Source: [Eubacterium] saphenum (GTDB taxonomy: Bacteria > Bacillota > Clostridia > Oscillospirales > Ruminococcaceae). Taken from it: a stretch of DNA of 30,461 nt. The notes under the pieces were generated by a model. The model was not told where the DNA came from, did no database searches, and saw only the letters and a program-made list of their open reading frames with translations. Every line of letters begins with the position of its first letter. Position 1 is the first letter of the stretch. Of this stretch, positions 7,931-14,177 are shown in pieces. A program made the translations under genes and the position numbers. Location: contig SFLN01000008.1 of the NCBI GenBank assembly GCA_004554555.1, forward strand, positions 1 to 30,461, written 5' to 3'.

Positions 7931-8067
7931 ATTATCCAACAAAGTCAACGACATAACCAAACGTTCCCGAAAATCACCGCCGCACCGATTTTGGACTACA
8001 AAAAACCGCGCAGCTCTTAACTACGCGTCTGGGATTATGACAAAATGGATTTTTGCTTGCGGGCACG

Positions 8068-8119
8068 AAAAATGCCCCTAGAAGAAACTAGGGGCGAAAA
8101 GGGTGCAGCGTCACGCTGC
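8068..8119 (-). terminator. 3' trailer hairpin and terminator of the tRNA-Val/Asp operon
   Basis: On the minus strand, directly after the tRNA-Asp CCA, comes GCAGCG-TGA-CGCTGC (8119-8105), then ACCCTTTTC, then the terminator stem GCCCCTAG/CTAGGGGC (8095-8088 and 8081-8074), then ATTTTTC. The same architecture follows tRNA-Arg at the right end of the window. Confidence 0.9.
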
Positions 8120-8196
8120 TGGCGACCCGGAAGAGACTCGAACTCTCGACCTCCGCCGTGACAGGGCGGCGTTCTAACCAACTGAACTACCGGGCC
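8120..8196 (-). tRNA. tRNA-Asp (GTC)
   Basis: Full cloverleaf read on minus: acceptor GGCCCGG with CCGGGTC, discriminator G as expected for Asp, encoded CCA, and anticodon loop CTGTCAC, which gives GTC. The T arm has GTTCGAGTC. It lies 37 bases downstream of tRNA-Val in the same transcript. Confidence 0.97.
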
Positions 8197-8233
8197 ATAT
8201 TGCGCCCGCTTTTGCAGGCACGGCTTAAAAAGT

Positions 8234-8309
8234 TGGTGGAAGTTGAGGGGCTCGAACCCCCGACCCTCTGCTTGTAAGGCAGACGCTCTCCCAGCTGAGC
8301 TAAACTTCC
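8234..8309 (-). tRNA. tRNA-Val (TAC)
   Basis: Acceptor GGAAGTT pairs with AACTTCC, followed by discriminator A and an encoded CCA. The anticodon stem TCTGC/GCAGA encloses CTTACAA, giving TAC. D and T arms are normal. It is the first gene of the two-tRNA transcript. Confidence 0.97.
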
Positions 8310-8333
8310 ACATTGCTTTTCAGCGACTATTAT

Positions 8334-8362
8334 ATTATACACGTTTCGCGCTGAAAAGTCAA
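8334..8362 (-). promoter_or_regulatory. Promoter of the tRNA-Val/tRNA-Asp operon
   Basis: On minus: TTGACT (8357-8362), 17 bases, TATAAT (8334-8339), about 20 bases before the tRNA-Val 5' end. Confidence 0.87.
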
Positions 8363-8380
8363 GCATTTTTTTAAAAAAAC

Positions 8381-9262
8381 TTAATTTTTCGCGTCTTTCA
8401 GCATTTTCAACATATCTTGCGCTGAAAAAACGTACTTTTTATTGCAAAAGTGACAACAAACCTCGGTTTCTTTTTGCTCGTCAATCAGCTTTTGTATCTC
8501 GTCCTTGCCGAGAGAAACCAGAATTTGCTCGGTTTTTTCGCGCGAGCAGCCGCAGAAATACTCGCATTCCCAGCTGTCCAGAATTTCCGCGCCAAGCCCC
8601 GAAAGCGCGGTCATCGCGATGTGCTCGGGGGTGAGATGCTTTTCCAGCATTTGGGAAATGTCGTCCATATTCTGCAAATTGCGCTCGAGAATTTCAACCG
8701 CCTTGTCCGAAACCGGCGGCACAATCTGCACCATAAACCCTGCCGCCGCCTCGATTTGAGCGCGTTCACCGAACGAAATTCCCAGCGCGACAACCGTCGG
8801 GAGCTGCTCGCTAATCGCGTAGTAGGACGTGATGTCCTCGGCGATGTTGCCCGAAATCAGCGGCACCTGCCCGCAGTACGGCTCTTTCAGCTCCATATCC
8901 TTGATGACCGTGAGCGAGCCGTCGCAGCCTACTGCCGTCTCCACGTCAAGCGTGCCGTCGGGTTTTGCGGGAAGGTTCACGAGTGGGTTAGTGACGCTGC
9001 ACTTCACATTCCCGCGGTAATCAGAAACCGCCGTGAGCGTGCCGCAGGGCCCGCCGCCGTTTACACGCAGGGTGAGCTCGTCGTCTTCGTATTTCAGCAT
9101 CGCGCCCATCATTGCCGCAGCTGTTGCCAAGCGCCCGAGCGCCGCCGTTACCACGGGCGTTGAGCCGTGCAGCCGCGCGATTTCGCGGACAATATCAGTC
9201 GAGTCAAGCGCCGCGCAAAGCACGCTGCCGTCCTCGGAGAGTGTTCTAACAATTTTTCCCAT
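8381..9262 (-). CDS. hslO: Hsp33 redox-regulated chaperone
   Basis: A 293-residue cytoplasmic holdase chaperone of the Hsp33 family. It shows the substrate-binding core ('LRVNGGGPCGTLTAVSDYRG'), the linker and the C-terminal zinc switch with four cysteines, C237-x-C239 and C270-x2-C273. Oxidation of these cysteines releases zinc and unfolds the linker, activating the chaperone during oxidative stress. The start at 9262 is chosen because AAAGGTG lies seven bases upstream and MGKIVRTL matches the family start; the longer frame to 9358 has no such support. The length matches the usual 290-295. Confidence 0.95.
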   Translation of the reverse strand: MGKIVRTLSEDGSVLCAALDSTDIVREIARLHGSTPVVTAALGRLATAAAMMGAMLKYEDDELTLRVNGGGPCGTLTAVSDYRGNVKCSVTNPLVNLPAKPDGTLDVETAVGCDGSLTVIKDMELKEPYCGQVPLISGNIAEDITSYYAISEQLPTVVALGISFGERAQIEAAAGFMVQIVPPVSDKAVEILERNLQNMDDISQMLEKHLTPEHIAMTALSGLGAEILDSWECEYFCGCSREKTEQILVSLGKDEIQKLIDEQKETEVCCHFCNKKYVFSAQDMLKMLKDAKN

Positions 9263-9297
9263 ATCTTCACCTTTTGTTAATATTGCTGAATTTTTGC

Positions 9298-9445
9298 GCG
9301 CTTTTTTGGCGTAAACAACAATTTTCGCACTTCGCCAACCGATTTGGCTTATCACCAACGTGCTGTCGAACGAACGGATTTGTTGTTTTTGCCGAAATTT
9401 CGCGTGTTAATCAGCGCTTTTTTGTCACAAACAACAATTTCTCGC
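9298..9445. repeat. Partial direct repeat of the methyltransferase gene 3' end
   Basis: GCGCTTTTTTG-(4)-AAACAACAATTT-CGC occurs at 9298-9328 and again at 9414-9445. The second copy is the end of the methyltransferase gene (its last codons KLLFVTKKR), the first lies between that gene and hslO. About 26 of 32 bases match. Confidence 0.6.
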
Positions 9446-10160
9446 TGCTCTCGGAGGGCGTGTTAAACGTGAGATAATCGTAGATTTCGACCACCTCAAA
9501 CCCGCTTTTCTCCAGCATTTTCCGCATCTCGTCAACCGGCAGCGCAATCTCCCGAAAGCTCTCGCCGCCGCGCGTGTAGGAGCCGTCCTCTTCCTCGAAG
9601 AAAATGTCGAGGTCAATAGAAACGCCGTTGTCCTCGGGCGAAAACTCGTTCTGCCACACGCAGTAAGCCCCGTCCACATCGTACACAAACGTGTTGTTGG
9701 CTAAGATTTCGCGGTGCTTGAAAATCGTGTTCACGTCGAAAACAAACGCGCCGCCGTGCTTCAGATTTGCCGCCGCGCCCGCAAAACAAGCCGCGATTTC
9801 CGCCGCGCTTTCCAGATGGTTTATGCTGTCAAGCGTTGAAATCACCGCGTCAACCTCTTCGCCAAGCTCGGTTCCTACCATATCCTGGCAAATCCACTGC
9901 ACCTCGTTCGATTTTTCTGCCGCAATCGCCAGCATCTCCGACGACGCGTCCTGCCCGATTACGTCAAAACCGCGCTTTGCAAGCCGAATTGTGAGGTTTC
10001 CCGTTCCGCAGCCCATATCCAACAGCCGCCGTCCGTTTGTGATTTTGCACAAAATCTTAGTATAATATTCGGCGATTTCATCATACGGCACGTTTTCTGT
10101 CAACAGGTCATAAACCGCCGCAAAATCGCCGTAGCCGCGCTCCTCGCTCTCGTCACACAT
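9411..10160 (-). CDS. Class I SAM-dependent methyltransferase
   Basis: A 249-residue soluble protein with the Rossmann-type SAM-binding motif I 'RLLDMGCGTGNLTIRLAKRG' (about residues 45-64), an acidic motif II (VIGQDAS) and motif IV-like 'DAVISTLDSINHL'. It belongs to the small-molecule methyltransferase group (Methyltransf_11/25-like). The substrate cannot be told. Its start codon overlaps the end of the yerC-like gene by eight bases, so the two are co-transcribed and translationally coupled. In many Firmicutes such enzymes are annotated only generically. Confidence 0.88.
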   Translation of the reverse strand: MCDESEERGYGDFAAVYDLLTENVPYDEIAEYYTKILCKITNGRRLLDMGCGTGNLTIRLAKRGFDVIGQDASSEMLAIAAEKSNEVQWICQDMVGTELGEEVDAVISTLDSINHLESAAEIAACFAGAAANLKHGGAFVFDVNTIFKHREILANNTFVYDVDGAYCVWQNEFSPEDNGVSIDLDIFFEEEDGSYTRGGESFREIALPVDEMRKMLEKSGFEVVEIYDYLTFNTPSESSEKLLFVTKKR

Positions 10161-10443
10161 TGTTCTTTATCCTGTCGAGCACGATTTCATAGCCGCCCGC
10201 CGTTTGATAGGTAAGCGTTTTGTTCACGCGGGATATTGTCGCGGTGGACGCGCCCGTTTCGGTCACGATTTTGTTGTAAACCGCGCCCTCGTTCAGCATT
10301 ACCGCAACGCTCAGCCTTTGCGTCATCGCGTCAAGCTCCTGCGGGGTGCACAAGTCCTCCAAAAACGCTTCGCACTCCTCCTCGGTTTTCAGCGACAGCA
10401 GCGCCTTGTACAAAATATCCATATTATGCTTACTTTTTTTCAT
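10153..10443 (-). CDS. yerC: YerC/YecD family TrpR-related regulator
   Basis: A 96-residue small helical protein matching the YerC/YecD family ('ALLSLKTEEECEAFLEDLCT' then PQELDAMTQRLSVAVML). The TrpR-like helix-turn-helix lies at about residues 43-77, with GASTATISRVNKTL as recognition region. The family's ligand and targets are poorly known. It is first in a two-gene operon with a methyltransferase. GGGAGG lies seven bases before the ATG. Its leader (about 10444-10528) has a bulged hairpin around GCGCGGTATAGCCGC that could be an operator or attenuator; this is speculative. Confidence 0.9.
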   Translation of the reverse strand: MKKSKHNMDILYKALLSLKTEEECEAFLEDLCTPQELDAMTQRLSVAVMLNEGAVYNKIVTETGASTATISRVNKTLTYQTAGGYEIVLDRIKNNV

Positions 10444-10534
10444 AACTTTTCCTCCCTAAAGTTTTGACTGCGGCTATACCGCGCAAAGTCTTTACCCACC
10501 AATTGCGTGGTGCAGCTCTGGTATACTTGTTAAT

Positions 10535-10563
10535 ATTTTAACATAATAAAGCTAAAAAGTCAA
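10535..10563 (-). promoter_or_regulatory. Promoter of the yerC-methyltransferase operon
   Basis: On minus: TTGACT (10558-10563), 17 bases, TAAAAT (10535-10540), with an 85-base leader. On the plus side of the same intergenic space, the perfect palindrome ATATCGATAT (about 10658-10667) lies upstream of the next plus gene; no clear -35 box was found for that gene. Confidence 0.75.
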
Positions 10564-10710
10564 GTGCTTTGTGAAACATTATGTTGCGTATTTCCAAATA
10601 AAGTTAAAAAAATACAGAAAATGGGAAACACCGAAATCATTGTTTCTGTTATCTAGTATATCGATATGTTATATTATTTTTAGGGAGGAGGAGTCACCAA
10701 AACAACTGCT

Positions 10711-10926
10711 ATGATGGAGTGTGAAAAAATGTGGCGAATTGTTGAAGCAGATGTCTACGTCGAAGGGGAAACGGCAAGGAGCTACGGAATCGGCAGCGAA
10801 AATATCGAGATAATCGATATTTCAACTCACAAAGATGAAATAAGTGAGTTTGTGTCGCTGCTCAACAGGCTTGGCGCTTCGGAAGCGCACGCATACGAGT
10901 TGGTTGAAGATTTTTTGGGAAGATGA
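10711..10926 (+). CDS. Small DUF6514-like protein
   Basis: A 71-residue protein whose pattern (SYGI...IIDISTHKDEISEFV then SLLNRL...VEDFL) resembles the small DUF6514 family of Clostridia, recalled from memory and of unknown function. The start is uncertain: GGGAGGAGG at 10683-10691 is about 19 bases from ATG 10711, unusually far, while ATG 10729 has GGAG ten bases upstream and gives a 65-residue protein. The last 100 bases overlap an opposing open frame. A stable hairpin follows the stop. Confidence 0.6.
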   Translation: MMECEKMWRIVEADVYVEGETARSYGIGSENIEIIDISTHKDEISEFVSLLNRLGASEAHAYELVEDFLGR

Positions 10927-11171
10927 CACCGAATTATAACGATAAAGACGCCGCCTGAAAAGGGCGGCGTCGGTCTGTTTGCCTGCAAAACCTTTGGTTC
11001 AACGTCATCAAGCCAATACAGCTTGTCGCCCTCCGGCACGCAGTTCTGATAATAACGAAAAATGTGCAGCTCTTTATTAACAACGTGTATCCCCGCAGCC
11101 AAAGTTTCCCTCTCGGGAACATACTGCCCCAAGCGATTTTGCATATTGCTTTCATCAAAAATTTCCGACAT
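10827..11171 (-). CDS. Small unknown protein, 3' part overlaps the opposing gene
   Basis: A 114-residue frame. I do not recognise the family. The first 70 residues look like real coding sequence ('YVPERETLAAGIHVVNKELH', then FRYYQNCVPEGDKLYWLDD) and AAAGGAG stands seven bases before the ATG. From about residue 67 onward the frame runs through the GACGCCGCC hairpin and then through the complement of the DUF6514-like gene, so the C-terminal 45 residues are probably not selected protein. The gene may be truncated or have lost its stop by a frameshift. It sits directly after the nfnB terminator. Confidence 0.5.
   Translation of the reverse strand: MSEIFDESNMQNRLGQYVPERETLAAGIHVVNKELHIFRYYQNCVPEGDKLYWLDDVEPKVLQANRPTPPFSGGVFIVIIRCHLPKKSSTNSYACASEAPSLLSSDTNSLISSL
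10947..10971. terminator. Hairpin after the DUF6514-like gene
   Basis: GACGCCGCC (10947-10955) pairs with GGCGGCGTC (10963-10971) around a seven-base loop; only a weak T-rich tail (GGTCTGTTTG) follows. It lies inside the opposing small ORF. Confidence 0.6.
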
Positions 11172-11185
11172 TATTTCTCCTTTTG

Positions 11186-11238
11186 AAAAACCGCCGTCTT
11201 GTCGCGGGAGTTGAAAAGCTCTTGAACCAAGACGGCGG
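11186..11238 (-). terminator. Terminator of the nfnA-nfnB operon
   Basis: On minus: CCGCCGTCTTG (11238-11228), a 26-base loop, CAAGACGGCGG (11201-11191), then TTTTTC. It begins 14 bases after the nfnB stop. Confidence 0.85.
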
Positions 11239-11252
11239 TATATTTCGTTAAA

Positions 11253-12644
11253 TTATGCGTTCTTCGACTTGATGTACTCGTCCATTGCCTTCGCGGCGGT
11301 CTTTCCTGCGCCCATTGCGAGAATAACCGTAGCAGCGCCCGTTACCGCGTCGCCGCCCGCAAAAACGCCCTCGCGTGACGTCTGTCCAACCTCATCGGCA
11401 ACAAAACAGCCGTGCTTGTTGGTTTCGAGACCTTTTGTGGTGTTGCGGATAAGCGGGTTCGGGGAAGTGCCGATGGACATAACCACGCAGTCAACATCGA
11501 GGACAAACTCGCTGTCCTTCTTCTCGACAGGTCTTCTTCTGCCGGAAGCGTCCGGCTCGCCGAGCTCCATTTCAATGCACTTCATTCCGGTAACAAACTT
11601 GTGCTCATCGCCGAGAATTTCCACGGGATTGTTGAGCGTCTTGAAGATAATGCCCTCTTCCATTGCGTGCTCGACTTCCTCTTTACGCGCAGGCATTTCC
11701 TCCAAACCGCGGCGATATACGATATAAACGTTCTCTGCACCAAGACGCTTCGCGCAGCGTGCCGCGTCCATCGCAACGTTTCCGCCGCCGACAACCGCAA
11801 CGCTTGAATTCTTCTTAATCGGCGTATCCGAGCCTTCCTTGTACGCTTTCATCAGGTTTACTCTTGTGAGGAACTCGTTTGCGGAGTACACACCCTTGAG
11901 GTTCTCGCCGGGAATGTTCATAAATCTCGGCAAGCCCGCGCCCGAACCGATGAAAATTGCTTCAAAACCTTGCTCGAAAAGCTCGTCAACCTCGATTGTC
12001 TTTCCGATAACAACGTTTGTTTCGATTTTAACGCCGAGCGCCTTCAGATTTTCAACCTCGTGAGCAACAATTGCCTTGGGCAGTCTGAACTCGGGGATAC
12101 CGTAAACCAGAACGCCGCCCGCGAGGTGCAGAGCCTCGAAAACGGTTACGTCATAGCCCATTTTCGCGAGGTCGCCCGCGCAGGTAAGTCCCGAAGGACC
12201 TGCGCCGATAACCGCGCACTTGTGACCGTTCTTCTCGGGAGCTTTCGGAGCTTCGGTGCAGTTTTTATTGTGCCAGTCGGCAACAAAGCGCTCCAAACGA
12301 CCGATTGCGACAGGCTCGCCCTTGATGCCGCGCACGCACTTGCTCTCGCACTGCGTTTCCTGAGGACAAACGCGTCCGCAGACAGCGGGCAGGGAGCTGC
12401 TCTTGGAAATTATCTGGTAAGCGCCCTCAAAGTCCTTTTCGCGGATTTTCGCGATGAACTCGGGGATATCGATGGAAACGGGACAGCCGCCCACGCAAGG
12501 CTTGTTCTTGCAGTTAAGGCAGCGGTTTGCCTCGTCCACAGCCTGCTCCTCGGAATAGCCGAGCGCAACCTCAGAGAAATTCTTGTTGCGGACGTTCGGC
12601 TCCTGAGCGGGCATTTCGTTCTTTTTTAAGCTCATATTCGGCAT
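11253..12644 (-). CDS. nfnB: NfnB / GltA-like NADPH-binding subunit of electron-bifurcating transhydrogenase
   Basis: 463 residues. Eight cysteines for two 4Fe-4S clusters stand at 42, 45, 50, 54 and 89, 93, 99, 103. Two nucleotide-binding folds follow: FAD at 'CAVIGAGPSGLTCAGDLAKMG' near residue 148, and NADPH at 'SVAVVGGGNVAMDAARCA' near 285. This is the glutamate synthase small-subunit family. Paired directly with an NfnA-type gene and with no glutamate synthase large subunit nearby, it is most likely NfnB, which couples NADH and reduced ferredoxin oxidation to NADP+ reduction in the cytoplasm. Annotation pipelines often call it gltA or sudA. Its ATG comes one base after the nfnA stop. Confidence 0.9.
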   Translation of the reverse strand: MPNMSLKKNEMPAQEPNVRNKNFSEVALGYSEEQAVDEANRCLNCKNKPCVGGCPVSIDIPEFIAKIREKDFEGAYQIISKSSSLPAVCGRVCPQETQCESKCVRGIKGEPVAIGRLERFVADWHNKNCTEAPKAPEKNGHKCAVIGAGPSGLTCAGDLAKMGYDVTVFEALHLAGGVLVYGIPEFRLPKAIVAHEVENLKALGVKIETNVVIGKTIEVDELFEQGFEAIFIGSGAGLPRFMNIPGENLKGVYSANEFLTRVNLMKAYKEGSDTPIKKNSSVAVVGGGNVAMDAARCAKRLGAENVYIVYRRGLEEMPARKEEVEHAMEEGIIFKTLNNPVEILGDEHKFVTGMKCIEMELGEPDASGRRRPVEKKDSEFVLDVDCVVMSIGTSPNPLIRNTTKGLETNKHGCFVADEVGQTSREGVFAGGDAVTGAATVILAMGAGKTAAKAMDEYIKSKNA

Positions 12645-12645
12645 T

Positions 12646-13485
12646 TCACTTTACCCCCTTGAAGAGATTGCAGACTTCCTCGCGCTTTGCCTGTTCAAAT
12701 TCACGGTACATCGAGCCGCGCTCAAGCGCCTCGTCAAAGTCAACGAGATGACCGTCAAAATCGGGTCCGTCAACGCACGCGAACTTTGTTTCACCGCCGA
12801 CAGTAAGACGGCAGCCGCCGCACATTCCCGTTCCGTCAATCATAATCGGGTTCATCGAAACGACCGTTTTTATGCCGTACTCTTTGGTCAATTTGCACAC
12901 AAACTTCATCATAATAACAGGGCCAATCGCGATAACCTCATCGTACTGATTTCCCTCGTCGATAAGCGCCTTGAGCGCGTCGGTGACAAGTCCCTTCGTG
13001 CCGTAGGAGCCGTCGTCGGTCATAATTTTGAGAACGTTGGAAGCCGCGTTAAACTCGTCCTCGAGGATAACCAAATCCTTGTTTCTGAAGCCGACAATCG
13101 AGTGTACCTCGCAGCCGCAGTCGTGCAGCTTTTTCGCCACGGGATAAGCAATCGCGCAGCCCACGCCGCCGCCGACAACCGCGACCTTTTTCAAGCCCTC
13201 GGTTTCGGTTGCCTTGCCCAAAGGTCCAACGAAATCCTGTATGTACTCGCCCTCGTTTTTGTGGTTAAGCAGCTCGGTTGTTGCGCCGACAATCTGGAAA
13301 ATAATGGTTACCGTGCCCTTTTCACGGTCATAATCCGCAACGGTAAGCGGAATTCTCTCGCCGTTCTCATCAACGCGCAGAATGATAAACTGCCCCGGCT
13401 CAGCCTTTTTGGCAACCAGCGGCGCGTCAATTTCCATAAGCGTAACTGTGGGATTAAGTTCTTTTTTGCGTAAAATCTTATACAT
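12646..13485 (-). CDS. nfnA: NfnA / sulfide dehydrogenase-like FAD/NAD-binding subunit
   Basis: 279 residues, ferredoxin-NADP reductase fold of the PyrK/NfnA group. FAD binding is in the N-terminal half ('EPGQFIILRVDENGERIPLT'), and the NAD-binding fold has VAVVGGGVGCAIAYPVAKKL. The C-terminal 2Fe-2S site shows C222, C225 and C237 with D217 nearby, fitting the three-Cys plus one-Asp ligation reported for NfnA. With NfnB it forms the bifurcating NADH-dependent reduced ferredoxin:NADP+ oxidoreductase common in fermentative anaerobes. AAAGGAG lies eight bases before the start, and a sigma-A promoter precedes it. Confidence 0.9.
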   Translation of the reverse strand: MYKILRKKELNPTVTLMEIDAPLVAKKAEPGQFIILRVDENGERIPLTVADYDREKGTVTIIFQIVGATTELLNHKNEGEYIQDFVGPLGKATETEGLKKVAVVGGGVGCAIAYPVAKKLHDCGCEVHSIVGFRNKDLVILEDEFNAASNVLKIMTDDGSYGTKGLVTDALKALIDEGNQYDEVIAIGPVIMMKFVCKLTKEYGIKTVVSMNPIMIDGTGMCGGCRLTVGGETKFACVDGPDFDGHLVDFDEALERGSMYREFEQAKREEVCNLFKGVK

Positions 13486-13515
13486 TTTTATGCTCCTTTC
13501 ACAGAATACAAATTA

Positions 13516-13544
13516 ATTATACCATATTTTATCGAATTTTTCAA
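13516..13544 (-). promoter_or_regulatory. Promoter of nfnA-nfnB
   Basis: On minus: TTGAAA (13539-13544), 17 bases, TATAAT (13516-13521), about 30 bases upstream of the nfnA start. Confidence 0.82.
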
Positions 13545-13620
13545 TACTTTTTTACATTCAAAATCGGCAAATGCTACAAATGAATTAAAAATCTTTGGTT
13601 AATTTTTTACAAAAAAACTC

Positions 13621-13661
13621 TTGACAAATTATTAAATATGCCTTATAATGTGGAATATCCA
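13621..13661 (+). promoter_or_regulatory. Promoter and possible operator of the marR-ABC operon
   Basis: TTGACA (13621-13626), 17 bases, TATAAT (13644-13649). The imperfect palindrome TGGAATATCCA (about 13651-13661) lies at the expected start of transcription, a typical place for a MarR autorepressor site; that role is inferred. The in-frame ATG at 13638 lies inside this promoter and cannot be the translated start. Confidence 0.8.
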
Positions 13662-13688
13662 ACAATTTTGACAACGGAGGTGACTGCT

Positions 13689-14177
13689 TTGGAGGAGAAC
13701 ACGGGTTTGGGGATAAGGCTCCGCAAGCTGAACAACTCCATTCGGCGCTATCTCGACCACAATTCCGTGATAATGCGCGAGCTCGACAACCTCACCTGCT
13801 CGAACAAGTGGATTATGGGCTACCTGTTTGACGCGGAGGAAGAGGGAAGAGATGTCTTCCAGCGTGATTTAGAGCAGAATTTTGGGATTACGCGCTCTAC
13901 GGTATCAAAGGTGCTGACGCTGCTGGAGAAAAAGGAGCTTATCCGACGTGAAAGCGTTTCCCATGACGCGCGGCTCAAGAAGCTTGTCCTCACGGAAAAG
14001 TCCCGCGAAATCGGCAGGGAAATGCGCCGCGAGGGCGATGAGATGGATAAAAGGCTCAGAAGCGGCTTTTCGGCAGAGGAAATCGCGCTTATGTGCAGCT
14101 TTATCCAACGAATGCAAAACAACATAAATTCCGCTTATGCTCCGGAAAAAATTCACCCGAAAGGAGATATACAATGA
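13689..14177 (+). CDS. MarR family transcriptional regulator
   Basis: 162 residues starting at TTG 13689, with GGAGGTG six bases upstream. The winged helix-turn-helix has 'FGITRSTVSKVLTLLEKKEL' as recognition helix, then the wing IRRESVSHDARLKKLVLTEKS, flanked by dimerisation helices. MarR proteins usually repress their own operon until a small ligand binds. The stop overlaps the start of the next ABC gene by four bases (ATGA), so the regulator and the two exporter genes form one operon, and the exporter is its likely target. Confidence 0.92.
   Translation: MEENTGLGIRLRKLNNSIRRYLDHNSVIMRELDNLTCSNKWIMGYLFDAEEEGRDVFQRDLEQNFGITRSTVSKVLTLLEKKELIRRESVSHDARLKKLVLTEKSREIGREMRREGDEMDKRLRSGFSAEEIALMCSFIQRMQNNINSAYAPEKIHPKGDIQ

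Noticed and set aside
7538..7960. Short frames of 60-72 residues in the hairpin array
   Set aside because: Same reason: the composition follows the inverted repeats and no start signal is present.
11253..12644. Calling the GltA-like protein a true glutamate synthase small subunit
   Set aside because: There is no large subunit nearby and an NfnA-type gene is directly joined; the Nfn assignment fits better, though annotation pipelines may say gltA.
13638..13688. ATG 13638 as the MarR start
   Set aside because: It lies between the -35 and -10 boxes of the operon promoter, so it would not be transcribed; TTG 13689 has a proper ribosome binding site.
14093..14173. An upstream extension of the first ABC gene
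   Set aside because: The extension lies inside marR in another frame; ATG 14174 has AAGGAG seven bases upstream and the usual coupled overlap.
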